Shown: positions 1-7,869, counted from the stretch's first letter. The stretch: 9,752 bases of DNA from Paraclostridium ghonii (GCF_023653455.1 NZ_JAKEDR010000132.1:1-9752), one strand, 5' to 3'. Notes: generated from the sequence alone by a model not told the origin. A program made the numbers and translations.

Positions 1-716
1 CATATATATATAATTCCAATCATAATTAAATTACATAAAAGTATAGTTATAAATAATGTCTTGTACAAAGTTTTATTTAAAATACAGTATATTTGTATCT
101 TTGAATATCCCCATAAATCATAAACCAAGTATTTCTTTTTATTGTTTAAATAGTTAAAAAGAATTATTAAGGTAAAAACAAAAATTAATAATGAAACTGT
201 AGATAAAAAATCAGCATCCGTATATTTATTTATCTTGTTAAAAGAAACTCCACTTCCTTCATACTCTGATTCTAAATCATCATAAACTTTGCCATACTGA
301 TTAAATTCTTTTGAAAATTCACGGATAATATTTTTATCTTTTGTATCAATATAAAATAAATTTTTAAATCCAACATTATAAATTTCATCAAAATCATGTA
401 CTTTTACATCTTTGTTTAATAAAAGGTTAGGTATAAGTAAGATTTCTTTGTAATCATCTTTCATAGTAGAATATATGTCTATTTTATTACTACTCAAAAA
501 ACTATATTGTGAAATTTCAACATCTTTACTTTTAGAAAAATCTATAATTTTATTTAAAAACTTTTGATCTAACACACTTTTTTCATCAAAACGGAATGTA
601 ACTCTTGTTTTATCAAATAATAAATTATCAATTAAGTTTTTATTAATATGAATAAAAGAAAATATATTCATTAATACAGTCAAAACAATAATCACTAAAA
701 CTGATTTCTTTTTCAA
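1..716 (-). CDS. Bacteriocin-associated integral membrane (putative immunity) protein, N-terminal part
   Basis: The reading frame stays open for 238 codons from a TTG at 716 to the window edge, so the protein is cut off here. No ATG or GTG lies between the upstream in-frame stop (738..740) and this TTG. An AGGAGGT site sits 7 bases before the TTG, which fixes the start. Residues 5-24 form a first membrane segment. Residues 25-165 are a polar, probably extracytoplasmic domain, and 170-190 and 220-238 are two further membrane segments. This layout, 31 bases behind a lactococcin-972-like gene, fits the bacteriocin-associated membrane proteins of about 650 residues with about seven helices (TIGR01654/DUF1430 type). 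They are thought to give self-protection or to help export together with an ABC ATPase. The family call rests on topology and context more than on motifs. Confidence 0.75.
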   Translation of the reverse strand, partial: MKKKSVLVIIVLTVLMNIFSFIHINKNLIDNLLFDKTRVTFRFDEKSVLDQKFLNKIIDFSKSKDVEISQYSFLSSNKIDIYSTMKDDYKEILLIPNLLLNKDVKVHDFDEIYNVGFKNLFYIDTKDKNIIREFSKEFNQYGKVYDDLESEYEGSGVSFNKINKYTDADFLSTVSLLIFVFTLIILFNYLNNKKKYLVYDLWGYSKIQIYCILNKTLYKTLFITILLCNLIMIGIIYI

Positions 717-723
717 ATACCTA

Positions 724-730
724 ACCTCCT
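724..730 (-). promoter_or_regulatory. Ribosome binding site that fixes a TTG start
   Basis: AGGAGGT on the minus strand, 7 bases before the TTG at 716. With no ATG or GTG in frame nearby, it supports TTG initiation of the membrane protein. Confidence 0.7.
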
Positions 731-747
731 TTGCAAATTACTTATGC

Positions 748-1155
748 TTATTTAGTTGCCCCAAAAACCCTATTACCATATAATGTTTGATAGTTCCAAG
801 GACTCTCAGCTGTCATTCCTTTTCCAGTCCAATCACCTCTCAAAGGCTTCTTATTATCGTTCATAGCTGAAGCTCTATGTGTTTTACTACCATGATAATA
901 ATTAGCTTTAAATGATCCACCACTCCATGTAGCCCAAAGAGTTCCTCCAGAAACAGAAACTTTCTTTCCTTGAGTAGTTGTAGCCCTAGCACTTCTAATT
1001 ATTTTAGAATCTTCATTTTGAATAGTTGGATTATCTACACTTATACCAACTCCTTCTTCAGGGTCAATTATTGTAGAATCAGCAAAAGATGCTGTAGGTG
1101 CAACTAATAAAGCTGTTGCTAAAGTTAAAAATACAAATTTCTTTACTCTTTTCAT
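748..1155 (-). CDS. Lactococcin 972 family bacteriocin precursor
   Basis: A 135-residue secreted peptide. Residues 1-25 are a Sec-type signal peptide: KR and KK, then a hydrophobic core, then ASFA as the likely cleavage site before D26. Residues 26-62 are an acidic to neutral linker without recognisable motifs. Residues 64-135 resemble the mature lactococcin 972 domain: GGTLW (70-74), a GG-S segment, NYYH (85-88), H93 followed by RAS, GDW (107-109), and a C-terminal YGNRVFG. There is no cysteine, as is usual in this family. Lactococcin 972 itself blocks septum formation by binding lipid II; whether this homologue does so is inference. The ATG has AGGAGG upstream. The gene is first in an operon with the membrane protein downstream. 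The roughly 37-residue linker before the core domain makes it longer than the 91-residue prototype. Confidence 0.88.
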   Translation of the reverse strand: MKRVKKFVFLTLATALLVAPTASFADSTIIDPEEGVGISVDNPTIQNEDSKIIRSARATTTQGKKVSVSGGTLWATWSGGSFKANYYHGSKTHRASAMNDNKKPLRGDWTGKGMTAESPWNYQTLYGNRVFGATK

Positions 1156-1205
1156 AAAGTAAAACCTCCTAATGAAATATATAATGTAAAAATTTTACAA
1201 TTTAC

Positions 1206-1235
1206 ATTATGACATTGTATACAAAAAAATTTCAA
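1206..1235 (-). promoter_or_regulatory. Candidate promoter of the bacteriocin operon
   Basis: On the minus strand TTGAAA (1235..1230) and CATAAT (1211..1206) are separated by 18 bases. They would start transcription near 1199, about 45 bases before the bacteriocin ATG. The match is good for a housekeeping sigma-A promoter in AT-rich DNA, but such matches also arise by chance. Confidence 0.5.
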
Positions 1236-1278
1236 CATAATTCATTATCCAAATTATAACAAAGTTCGACATTGTATA
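1211..1278 (-). repeat. Two direct copies of an 11-base motif upstream of the bacteriocin
   Basis: GACATTGTATA on the plus strand (TATACAATGTC on the minus strand) occurs exactly at 1211..1221 and at 1268..1278, 57 bases apart and in the same orientation. The proximal copy touches the candidate -10 box. The distal copy lies just upstream of another TATAAT-like sequence. It could be a regulator site; no known operator is recognised. Confidence 0.5.
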
Positions 1279-1445
1279 TTTTCATCGTGAAACTCTATTA
1301 ATCTCAATTGTAGTTATACTCTATTCTTATAGCTATTCTCAGTTAAACATATCTAAGCTTAAAAAATACTATAAATTTCTTTAATTTTAATATTAAAAGT
1401 AAATTCAAAATTTTATTTATATTTTAAATATTTTTAAAAACAACA
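1279..1445. other. AT-rich stretch without a supported gene
   Basis: This separates the bacteriocin promoter region from the terminator behind groEL. I see no open frame with a ribosome site on either strand and no hairpin of note. It may hold distal control sequence for the bacteriocin operon. Confidence 0.5.
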
Positions 1446-1480
1446 AAAAATCCCAAGCTATTCTCTAACTTGGGATTTTT
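1446..1480. terminator. Strong hairpin terminator downstream of groEL
   Basis: A perfect 12-base-pair stem (1446..1457 with 1469..1480), an 11-base loop and a GC-rich core (CCCAAG/CTTGGG). The outer arms are A5 and T5, so T-runs follow the stem on both strands. It would end minus-strand transcripts coming from groES-groEL and the tandem palindromes, and insulate the bacteriocin operon. It could also stop plus-strand transcription. Confidence 0.85.
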
Positions 1481-1513
1481 TATAATTTTTATCTTAATCA
1501 TAAGTAAAGTATC

Positions 1514-1750
1514 GAACTTTCCTAAAAGTGAAGTGTTATTGATAATTGCTGAAGAAATGTTAAAGACCGCTCCCTTTAGGTCTTTAGTGACTGAAGCAAC
1601 TATCATTAACACAAGCCCCTCAGCATAAATCATTGAACTTTCCTAGAAGCGAAGTGTTATTGATAATTGCTGAAGAAACGTTAAAGGCCGCGCCTTTTAG
1701 GTCTTTAGTGACTGAAGCAACTATCAATAACACGAGCCCAACCAAAGTTC
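1514..1750. repeat. Tandem pair of 106-base imperfect palindromes behind groEL
   Basis: Copy A begins at 1514 and copy B at 1635, a period of 121 bases, with 9 differences in about 106 aligned bases. Each copy folds into a long hairpin. The outer arms are 18 bases (1533..1550 with 1595..1612; 1654..1671 with 1716..1733). The inner arms are 10 bases (1559..1568 with 1579..1588; 1680..1689 with 1700..1709). Copy B is further closed by GAACTTT (1635..1641) and AAAGTTC (1744..1750). GC content is visibly higher than the flanks. Both strands are open in one frame, and the two translations resemble each other because of the symmetry, so weak ORFs here are not good evidence for proteins. It could be a MITE or REP-like mobile palindrome, a duplicated structured RNA, or a 3' UTR element of groESL. 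I do not recognise the family. Confidence 0.8.
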
Positions 1751-1763
1751 AATCTCTACCAAC

Positions 1764-3392
<1,629 letters not shown>

Positions 3393-3412
3393 TCAACATC
3401 CTCCCTTTATAT

Positions 3413-3697
3413 TTATTCAACTACTGCTAATATTTCACTTTGTTTTAATATAGTATATTCTTGTCCTTCTAACTTAATTTCTGTTCCTGCATATTTTGAA
3501 TATATAACTTTATCTCCAACTTTTAGCTCCATTTTAATTTCTTTACCATCTACCACTCCACCAGGTCCAACTTCTACTACCTGAGCTATTTGAGGTTGTT
3601 CTTTAGCTGTTCCAGGTAAAACTATCCCACTTGCAGTTTTTTCTTCTGCTTCAACTTTCTTTATAACTACTCTGTCAGCTAATGGTCTTATCTTCAT
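3413..3697 (-). CDS. groES: Co-chaperonin GroES (Hsp10, 10 kDa)
   Basis: A 94-residue cytosolic co-chaperonin, the usual length, forming the heptameric lid of the GroEL chamber. The N-terminal KIRPLADRV signature is present. The mobile loop (about 17-33) carries the IVL tripeptide at 25-27, which contacts the GroEL apical domain. The central GPGG segment (44-47) is the dome or roof region. The ATG has an AGGAGG site just upstream. It is the first gene of the groES-groEL operon and lies 31 bases downstream of a CIRCE operator. Confidence 0.99.
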   Translation of the reverse strand: MKIRPLADRVVIKKVEAEEKTASGIVLPGTAKEQPQIAQVVEVGPGGVVDGKEIKMELKVGDKVIYSKYAGTEIKLEGQEYTILKQSEILAVVE

Positions 3698-3728
3698 AAT
3701 TATCCCTCCTAATGAAATTTATGTATTT

Positions 3729-3755
3729 TTATCACTCTATTCATTAGAGTGCTAA
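3729..3755 (-). promoter_or_regulatory. CIRCE operator (HrcA binding site)
   Basis: On the minus strand it reads TTAGCACTC, nine bases, GAGTGATAA. The consensus is TTAGCACTC-N9-GAGTGCTAA, so only one base differs, in the distal arm. It lies between the groES promoter and its start codon, the position where HrcA represses groESL and is released on heat shock or protein misfolding. The hrcA gene is not in this window. Confidence 0.95.
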
Positions 3756-3762
3756 CAATTTT

Positions 3763-3791
3763 ATAATATATTATATTTGTTTATTTTTCAA
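3763..3791 (-). promoter_or_regulatory. groES-groEL promoter
   Basis: TTGAAA (3791..3786) and TATTAT (3768..3763) on the minus strand are separated by 17 bases. Transcription would start around 3756, at the edge of CIRCE, which matches the usual HrcA-repressible vegetative promoter layout. The surrounding AT richness offers alternative -10 boxes. Confidence 0.6.
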
Positions 3792-3820
3792 TACCCTTAA
3801 TTTAATTTTTTACATTTTTT

Positions 3821-3861
3821 ATGCGAGGAAATTTTACTTACATCGACAAAACTCCTCGCAT
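3821..3861 (-). terminator. Hairpin between cls and groES, possible terminator
   Basis: ATGCGAGGA (3821..3829) pairs with TCCTCGCAT (3853..3861), and inner AT pairs can extend the stem. It begins 9 bases after the cls stop codon. On the cls strand the stem is followed by A residues, not a T-run, so it is not a textbook intrinsic terminator. It may instead stabilise the mRNA end or block readthrough in another way. Confidence 0.4.
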
Positions 3862-3870
3862 ATTATCAAC

Positions 3871-5361
3871 TTATAAAATTGGTGAAAATAGTCTTGCTAC
3901 AGATTCAGCCCATTTCTTTATTAATGGTCTTTTTTCAAAATCTTTAAGATGTATCTCTTTACTTTTTTTCAAATCATCATAAAAATCTTCAGTAATTTTT
4001 TTTATTATTTTTTCATCATACATAAATGCATTAATTTCAAAGTTTAACATAAAACTTCTTAAATCCATATTTGCAGAACCTGTTGATGCAATCTTATCAT
4101 CTATAATTACTACTTTAGCATGTATAAATCCTCTTTTATATAAGTAAACTCTTCCTCCTGACCTTAAAATATCATCAAAATATGAATATGATGCTTGATG
4201 TACTATTTTATGATCAGCTATGCCTGGAAATATAATTTTTACATCAACGCCTCTTAATGCCGCACTTTTTAATGACCTTAGTAAACTCTCATCTGGTATA
4301 AAGTATGGAGTTTCTATATAAACTCTTTCTTTGGCATTACAAATTGCTGAAAAATACGCATAGTGTATAGCTTCCCAATCACTATCTGGACCTGTAGCAA
4401 CCACTTGTATCATACTATTACCTTTATATTCTAACTTAGGAAAGTATTTTTCCTCGAACGCTGATTTTTTAGTTGTATAATACCAATCTATCAAAAATAC
4501 CATCTGTAGCATATATACAGAACTTCCTTCGATTCTTATATGAGTATCACGCCAATATCCAAACTTTTTGTTTTTACCCATATATTCATCACCTATGTTT
4601 ATTCCACCTGTATATCCTATATATCCATCAATTACAACAATCTTTCTATGGTTTCTGTAGTTAATTTTACCTCCCATTAAAGGAAATTTAGCAGGTAAAA
4701 AAGGTACTATTTCTATACCTTCTTTTTTCATTTCTTTAAAGAATTTTCTATGAAACCAAAATCTCCAACACCCTACATCATCATATAAAATTTTTATACT
4801 CAGACCTTCTTTAGCTTTTTTTATTAGTAAATCCTTTACCTTTCTTCCAATATCACTATCCTTTATTATAAAGTACTCTAAGTGTATATGTTCTTTAGCT
4901 TCTGCTATATCTTTTATTAATCTCTCAAATTTTTCATTCCCATCAATAAAAACTTCTACTTTATTGTTAGATGTAAAAGGGAATTTCCCTGTATTTAAAA
5001 GTAAGCTTATAACTTTCTTCTTTAATCCTTCACTATCATCTAATTTTACTAATTCTGTATTTTTTATGGCATTTTGTTCAAGATCTACTAGCTCTTCTAT
5101 GGGTTTTAAATTTTTAAATAAATTATTTTCCTTTATATCTGTTGCTAGTTTCTGTGTTTTAAATATTTTTCTTTTTCTTATGTTTCGACCTAGCACTGCA
5201 TATATAAGTAATCCAACACCTGGAAGTAGCATAAATATTAATAACCATGCCATAGTCTTAGCTGGATCTCGATTTTCTAGTATTATATTTATAGCAACTA
5301 CAATACTAGCCAAATAAGATATTGCTACATAGCTTAGAACTAGTATATCTAAAACGCTCAT
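3871..5361 (-). CDS. cls: Cardiolipin synthase, two-HKD phospholipase D type
   Basis: A 496-residue membrane-bound enzyme that joins two phosphatidylglycerol molecules into cardiolipin and glycerol. Residues 5-27 and 38-58 are two N-terminal membrane segments (PLDc_N domain), followed by a basic stretch (61-71). Two PLD domains each hold a complete catalytic motif: H238, K240 and D245 in HRKIVVIDG, and H414, K416 and D421 in HAKVVIIDD. The GG-N segment at 252-254 and the GSAN segment at 428-431 follow them, as in the family. The ATG has an AAGGAGG site upstream. The gene starts 15 bases after the ogg stop, so it is probably cotranscribed with ogg. The length and both active sites are intact. 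The exact Cls isoform cannot be told from sequence alone. Confidence 0.95.
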   Translation of the reverse strand: MSVLDILVLSYVAISYLASIVVAINIILENRDPAKTMAWLLIFMLLPGVGLLIYAVLGRNIRKRKIFKTQKLATDIKENNLFKNLKPIEELVDLEQNAIKNTELVKLDDSEGLKKKVISLLLNTGKFPFTSNNKVEVFIDGNEKFERLIKDIAEAKEHIHLEYFIIKDSDIGRKVKDLLIKKAKEGLSIKILYDDVGCWRFWFHRKFFKEMKKEGIEIVPFLPAKFPLMGGKINYRNHRKIVVIDGYIGYTGGINIGDEYMGKNKKFGYWRDTHIRIEGSSVYMLQMVFLIDWYYTTKKSAFEEKYFPKLEYKGNSMIQVVATGPDSDWEAIHYAYFSAICNAKERVYIETPYFIPDESLLRSLKSAALRGVDVKIIFPGIADHKIVHQASYSYFDDILRSGGRVYLYKRGFIHAKVVIIDDKIASTGSANMDLRSFMLNFEINAFMYDEKIIKKITEDFYDDLKKSKEIHLKDFEKRPLIKKWAESVARLFSPIL

Positions 5362-5376
5362 AAATCCTCCTTTAAT

Positions 5377-6252
5377 TTATCTTCCTATTCCTAATTCTCT
5401 AGCATAATAGAATAGATATTGTTGTGCAAATCCCGATAAATCTTCAAACTTATCTATTGCATAATTTCTTATTTTAGGTAAACTCATATCATCTTCTACG
5501 TAAAATTCTTGCATAACTCTTTTAACCCATACATCAACAGGGAATGTATCATACTTTTGCATCCCAAACAAAGCTATGCAATCACAAACTTTTGGTCCTA
5601 CTCCACTATATTCCATAAGTTTTTTTATACAATCTTCTGTACTTAAATTTTCATAACTATATACATCTTCATTTTCATTTATAACTCGTTGTGTAGTTGA
5701 CTTTATATATTTATCTCTAAACCCTGTAGAACAAGCTCTTATATCTTCTATAGAAGCTTTATTTAATTGCTGCGGTGTTGGAAAATCATAATAATCCACT
5801 TCATTATATTGCCCAATATAAGTTCCATATTCTCTGGATAAATTAGCTATAGCTTTTTGAATCATAGGAATTCTATTATTAGATGATATTATAAATGAAA
5901 TTAACATCTCCCATGGATCTTGGCGTAATATTCTTATTCCCCATCCAAATTCAGTTGCTTTTTCTAAATATTCATCCATACTTTTTAATTCATTTTTTAT
6001 TTTTGTATAATTTGTGCCTAAATCAAAATAATTTTCCCATATTTTATTAAAATCTTCTAAATTAGTATTCTTTAAATAAACTCTATCTCCTTCTCTAGAT
6101 ACATTTATCACCCTACCTTTAGCCGCTCCTGTATATGAACCGTCTTTTTCTGATTTCCATCTAAAACATTGCCCACATTCAAATATATGTTTAGGATCAA
6201 AATCTAATGCCCCTTCTATAATTACTGAATTTTCTTTTTCATAAACTTTCAT
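5377..6252 (-). CDS. ogg: 8-oxoguanine DNA glycosylase/AP lyase (OGG1 type)
   Basis: A 291-residue base-excision repair enzyme that removes 8-oxoguanine from DNA and can nick the abasic site. The N-terminal OGG_N-like part (about 5-110) has the ECGQCFRW signature (25-32). The HhH-GPD domain follows. Its helix-hairpin-helix is around 214-226 (SGVGPKVCDC), with K221 in the place of the catalytic lysine of human OGG1 and D240 (FPVDVWVKR) in the place of its catalytic aspartate. There is no C-terminal iron-sulphur cysteine cluster, unlike MutY or Nth. The ATG lies 8 bases after an AAGGAG site. It is first in an ogg-cls pair and divergent from dgk. Annotation pipelines may call it a DNA-3-methyladenine glycosylase 2 homologue, but the K/D pair favours OGG. 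Confidence 0.92.
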   Translation of the reverse strand: MKVYEKENSVIIEGALDFDPKHIFECGQCFRWKSEKDGSYTGAAKGRVINVSREGDRVYLKNTNLEDFNKIWENYFDLGTNYTKIKNELKSMDEYLEKATEFGWGIRILRQDPWEMLISFIISSNNRIPMIQKAIANLSREYGTYIGQYNEVDYYDFPTPQQLNKASIEDIRACSTGFRDKYIKSTTQRVINENEDVYSYENLSTEDCIKKLMEYSGVGPKVCDCIALFGMQKYDTFPVDVWVKRVMQEFYVEDDMSLPKIRNYAIDKFEDLSGFAQQYLFYYARELGIGR

Positions 6253-6287
6253 ATATTTTCTCCTTTTTACATAAACTTATAGTTTTA

Positions 6288-6332
6288 ATTTTACCCATAT
6301 TTCGTTAAATTTAACTTAACTATTTTTATAAT
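6288..6332. promoter_or_regulatory. Divergent promoter region between ogg and dgk, with a 12-base palindrome
   Basis: The perfect palindrome GTTAAATTTAAC spans 6304..6315. On the plus strand its left half (GTTAAA) is 17 bases before TATAAT (6327..6332). On the minus strand its other half is 16 bases before TAAAAT (6293..6288). The -10 boxes are good and the -35 boxes are poor, so these are candidate divergent promoters that might share an operator. Confidence 0.35.
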
Positions 6333-6418
6333 ACAAATTTAATTTAAAAAATCTAGGGTAGAATTAGTATCTCTTTTTTGCTAAAATACATAAAACATTA
6401 TTTTTAAAGGGTGATTAT

Positions 6419-7081
6419 ATGAATAGTAGAGGTATATTTATAGCTATAGAAGGACCTATAGGAGTTGGAAAAACAACTCTAGCCAATATATTAAGCAGTC
6501 ATTTTAAATCTACTTTACTTAGAGAAATAGTAGAGGAAAATCCGTTTTTATCAAAATTTTATACAAATATTGAAGAATATGCACTGCAAACAGAATCATT
6601 TTTTTTATTTAATAGAATCAAACAATTAGAAGATACTAAGAAAAATCTTTTAAGTAAAGGCATCAATGTCGTTAGTGATTATCATATTATTAAAAACCTT
6701 ATATTTGCAGGTATAACTCTTGATAATATGCAATTTTATAAATATAAACAAATGTATAATATTTTTATTAATGACCTTCCTCAACCAGATATAGTAATAT
6801 ATCTTAACTCAGACACAGATGTGTTGATGAAAAGAATAGCAATAAGAGATAGAAGTTTCGAGAGACAAATGGATAGAAACTATATAAAACAATTGAGTGC
6901 AGAATATAAATATTACTTTAATCCATTATCTATAAAACATAACTTTATAGGCAAAGAACCAGTTATATTAGAAATAGATAACTCTACTTTAGATTTTCTA
7001 AATAATGATGATGATAGAAAATTTATAATTGAAAAGGTTGAAGATGCTATTAATAAGTTGGGAGGTAAAACTAATGTTTAA
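6419..7081 (+). CDS. dgk: Deoxyguanosine kinase (Bacillus Dgk type)
   Basis: A 220-residue cytosolic kinase that salvages deoxyguanosine by 5'-phosphorylation. The P-loop GPIGVGKT is at 12-19. The REIVEENPFLSKFY stretch (35-48), the SDYHI motif (86-90) and the LID arginines (R143, R145, R149, R153) follow in the order known for the dNK/Dgk family. As I recall Bacillus subtilis Dgk, the sequence matches it closely, including the (A/S)DYHI motif that replaces the DRS of other dNKs. The ATG at 6419 has an AAAGGGTGA site upstream. The stop overlaps the start of dck by 8 bases, which suggests translational coupling. A narrower substrate preference is inferred from family membership. Confidence 0.92.
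   Translation: MNSRGIFIAIEGPIGVGKTTLANILSSHFKSTLLREIVEENPFLSKFYTNIEEYALQTESFFLFNRIKQLEDTKKNLLSKGINVVSDYHIIKNLIFAGITLDNMQFYKYKQMYNIFINDLPQPDIVIYLNSDTDVLMKRIAIRDRSFERQMDRNYIKQLSAEYKYYFNPLSIKHNFIGKEPVILEIDNSTLDFLNNDDDRKFIIEKVEDAINKLGGKTNV
7061..7066 (+). promoter_or_regulatory. dck: Ribosome binding site that sets the dck start
   Basis: GGAGGT inside the end of dgk, 7 bases before the ATG at 7074. A longer frame opening at TTG 7029 exists, but its extra 15 residues are only the out-of-frame reading of dgk and it lacks a matching site. Confidence 0.8.
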
Positions 7082-7727
7082 ATTAGTGAATAAATGCAAT
7101 AAACCTTTAAATCGAGATTTATTAATAACCGTTGCTGGAAATGTCGGTGCAGGTAAATCTACACTTACTAAATTAGTAGGTGAAAAATTAGGTCTTGAAA
7201 CTCACTTTGAAAAGGTTGATGGAAATCCATACCTAGAAGATTTTTATAAAGATCAAAATGCTTGGGGATTCCACTTACAATTATACTTTTTAGCTCAAAG
7301 ATTTAAGCAACAAAAAGAAATAGCCAGTAATGGTCTTAATAATATTCAAGATAGAAGCATATATGAAGATGTTGAAATATTTGCTAGAAATTTATACGAT
7401 AGTGGTAAAATGAGTAAAAGAGACTATATAACTTATAGGAATTTGTTTAATGATATGATTCCTCATTTAAGAAAACCAGATTTAATGATATATTTAGATG
7501 GTTCTATAGAGACTATAGTTGATAGAATAAACTTGAGGGGTAGAGAGATGGAAAAAGCTGTTGACCTAGAGTATTGGACTAACCTTCATAAAAGATATGA
7601 AAAATGGATAGATGAATATGACCAGTCCCCTGTTCTTTATGTAAATATAAATGAAGTTGATTTAGTAAATAATCAAGATCACTTAGATGCTTTATGTAAT
7701 GAGATTAAAAGCATATTAAATATATAA
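7074..7727 (+). CDS. dck: Deoxyadenosine/deoxycytidine kinase (Bacillus Dck type)
   Basis: A 217-residue cytosolic kinase of the dNK family that phosphorylates deoxyadenosine and deoxycytidine for dNTP salvage. The P-loop GNVGAGKST is at 22-30, then DGNPYLEDFY (49-58), the family DRS motif within QDRSIYED (92-99), and the LID segment RGREME (155-160). This pattern matches B. subtilis Dck rather than Dgk. The ATG at 7074 is chosen because of the GGAGGT before it, and it overlaps the dgk stop. Together the two kinases cover purine deoxynucleosides plus deoxycytidine, as in Bacillus and lactobacilli. No promoter of its own is seen. Confidence 0.92.
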   Translation: MFKLVNKCNKPLNRDLLITVAGNVGAGKSTLTKLVGEKLGLETHFEKVDGNPYLEDFYKDQNAWGFHLQLYFLAQRFKQQKEIASNGLNNIQDRSIYEDVEIFARNLYDSGKMSKRDYITYRNLFNDMIPHLRKPDLMIYLDGSIETIVDRINLRGREMEKAVDLEYWTNLHKRYEKWIDEYDQSPVLYVNINEVDLVNNQDHLDALCNEIKSILNI

Positions 7728-7768
7728 AAGCTAATATCCAAAATTTGTCACAAAACAGTAAGTATTTA

Positions 7769-7841
7769 GGATAAATATATATGTTTTGCTCCTAAAACTA
7801 CAAAGATGTTTTAAAAGTCGCTAAAACATATATATTTACCC
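7769..7841. repeat. Long AT-rich inverted repeat after dck
   Basis: TAAATATATATGTTTT (7772..7787) is matched perfectly by AAAACATATATATTTA (7823..7838). Outer G-C pairs follow after one mismatch. Inside the loop a second hairpin can form from TAAAAC (7793..7798) and GTTTTA (7808..7813). No clear T-run follows on either strand. It lies between convergent genes, so a two-way terminator or mRNA end structure is the simplest guess. Confidence 0.7.
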
Positions 7842-7846
7842 TTCTC

Positions 7847-7869
7847 TAATTATTTGAGACAAATAATTA
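7847..7869. terminator. Small hairpin between convergent dck and the anti-sigma gene
   Basis: A perfect 10-base-pair stem, TAATTATTTG (7847..7856) and CAAATAATTA (7860..7869), with the three-base loop AGA. It lies 17 bases beyond the anti-sigma stop. The stem is AT-rich and lacks a following T-run, so termination is possible but unproven. Confidence 0.4.

Noticed and set aside
1424..1633. 69-codon minus-strand frame after groEL
   Set aside because: It starts in the spacer between the palindromes, has no good ribosome site, and reads through the terminator hairpin (KNPKLEN...LGFF). The frame is open because of the repeat, not because of a gene.
1514..1750. CRISPR array or riboswitch
   Set aside because: Only two units of 106 bases without distinct spacers exclude a CRISPR. 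No known aptamer core is recognisable, and the copies lie downstream of groEL rather than before a gene on that strand.
4473..5317. Plus-strand frames opposite cls
   Set aside because: They are antisense to an intact cardiolipin synthase with both active sites, and have no translation signals.
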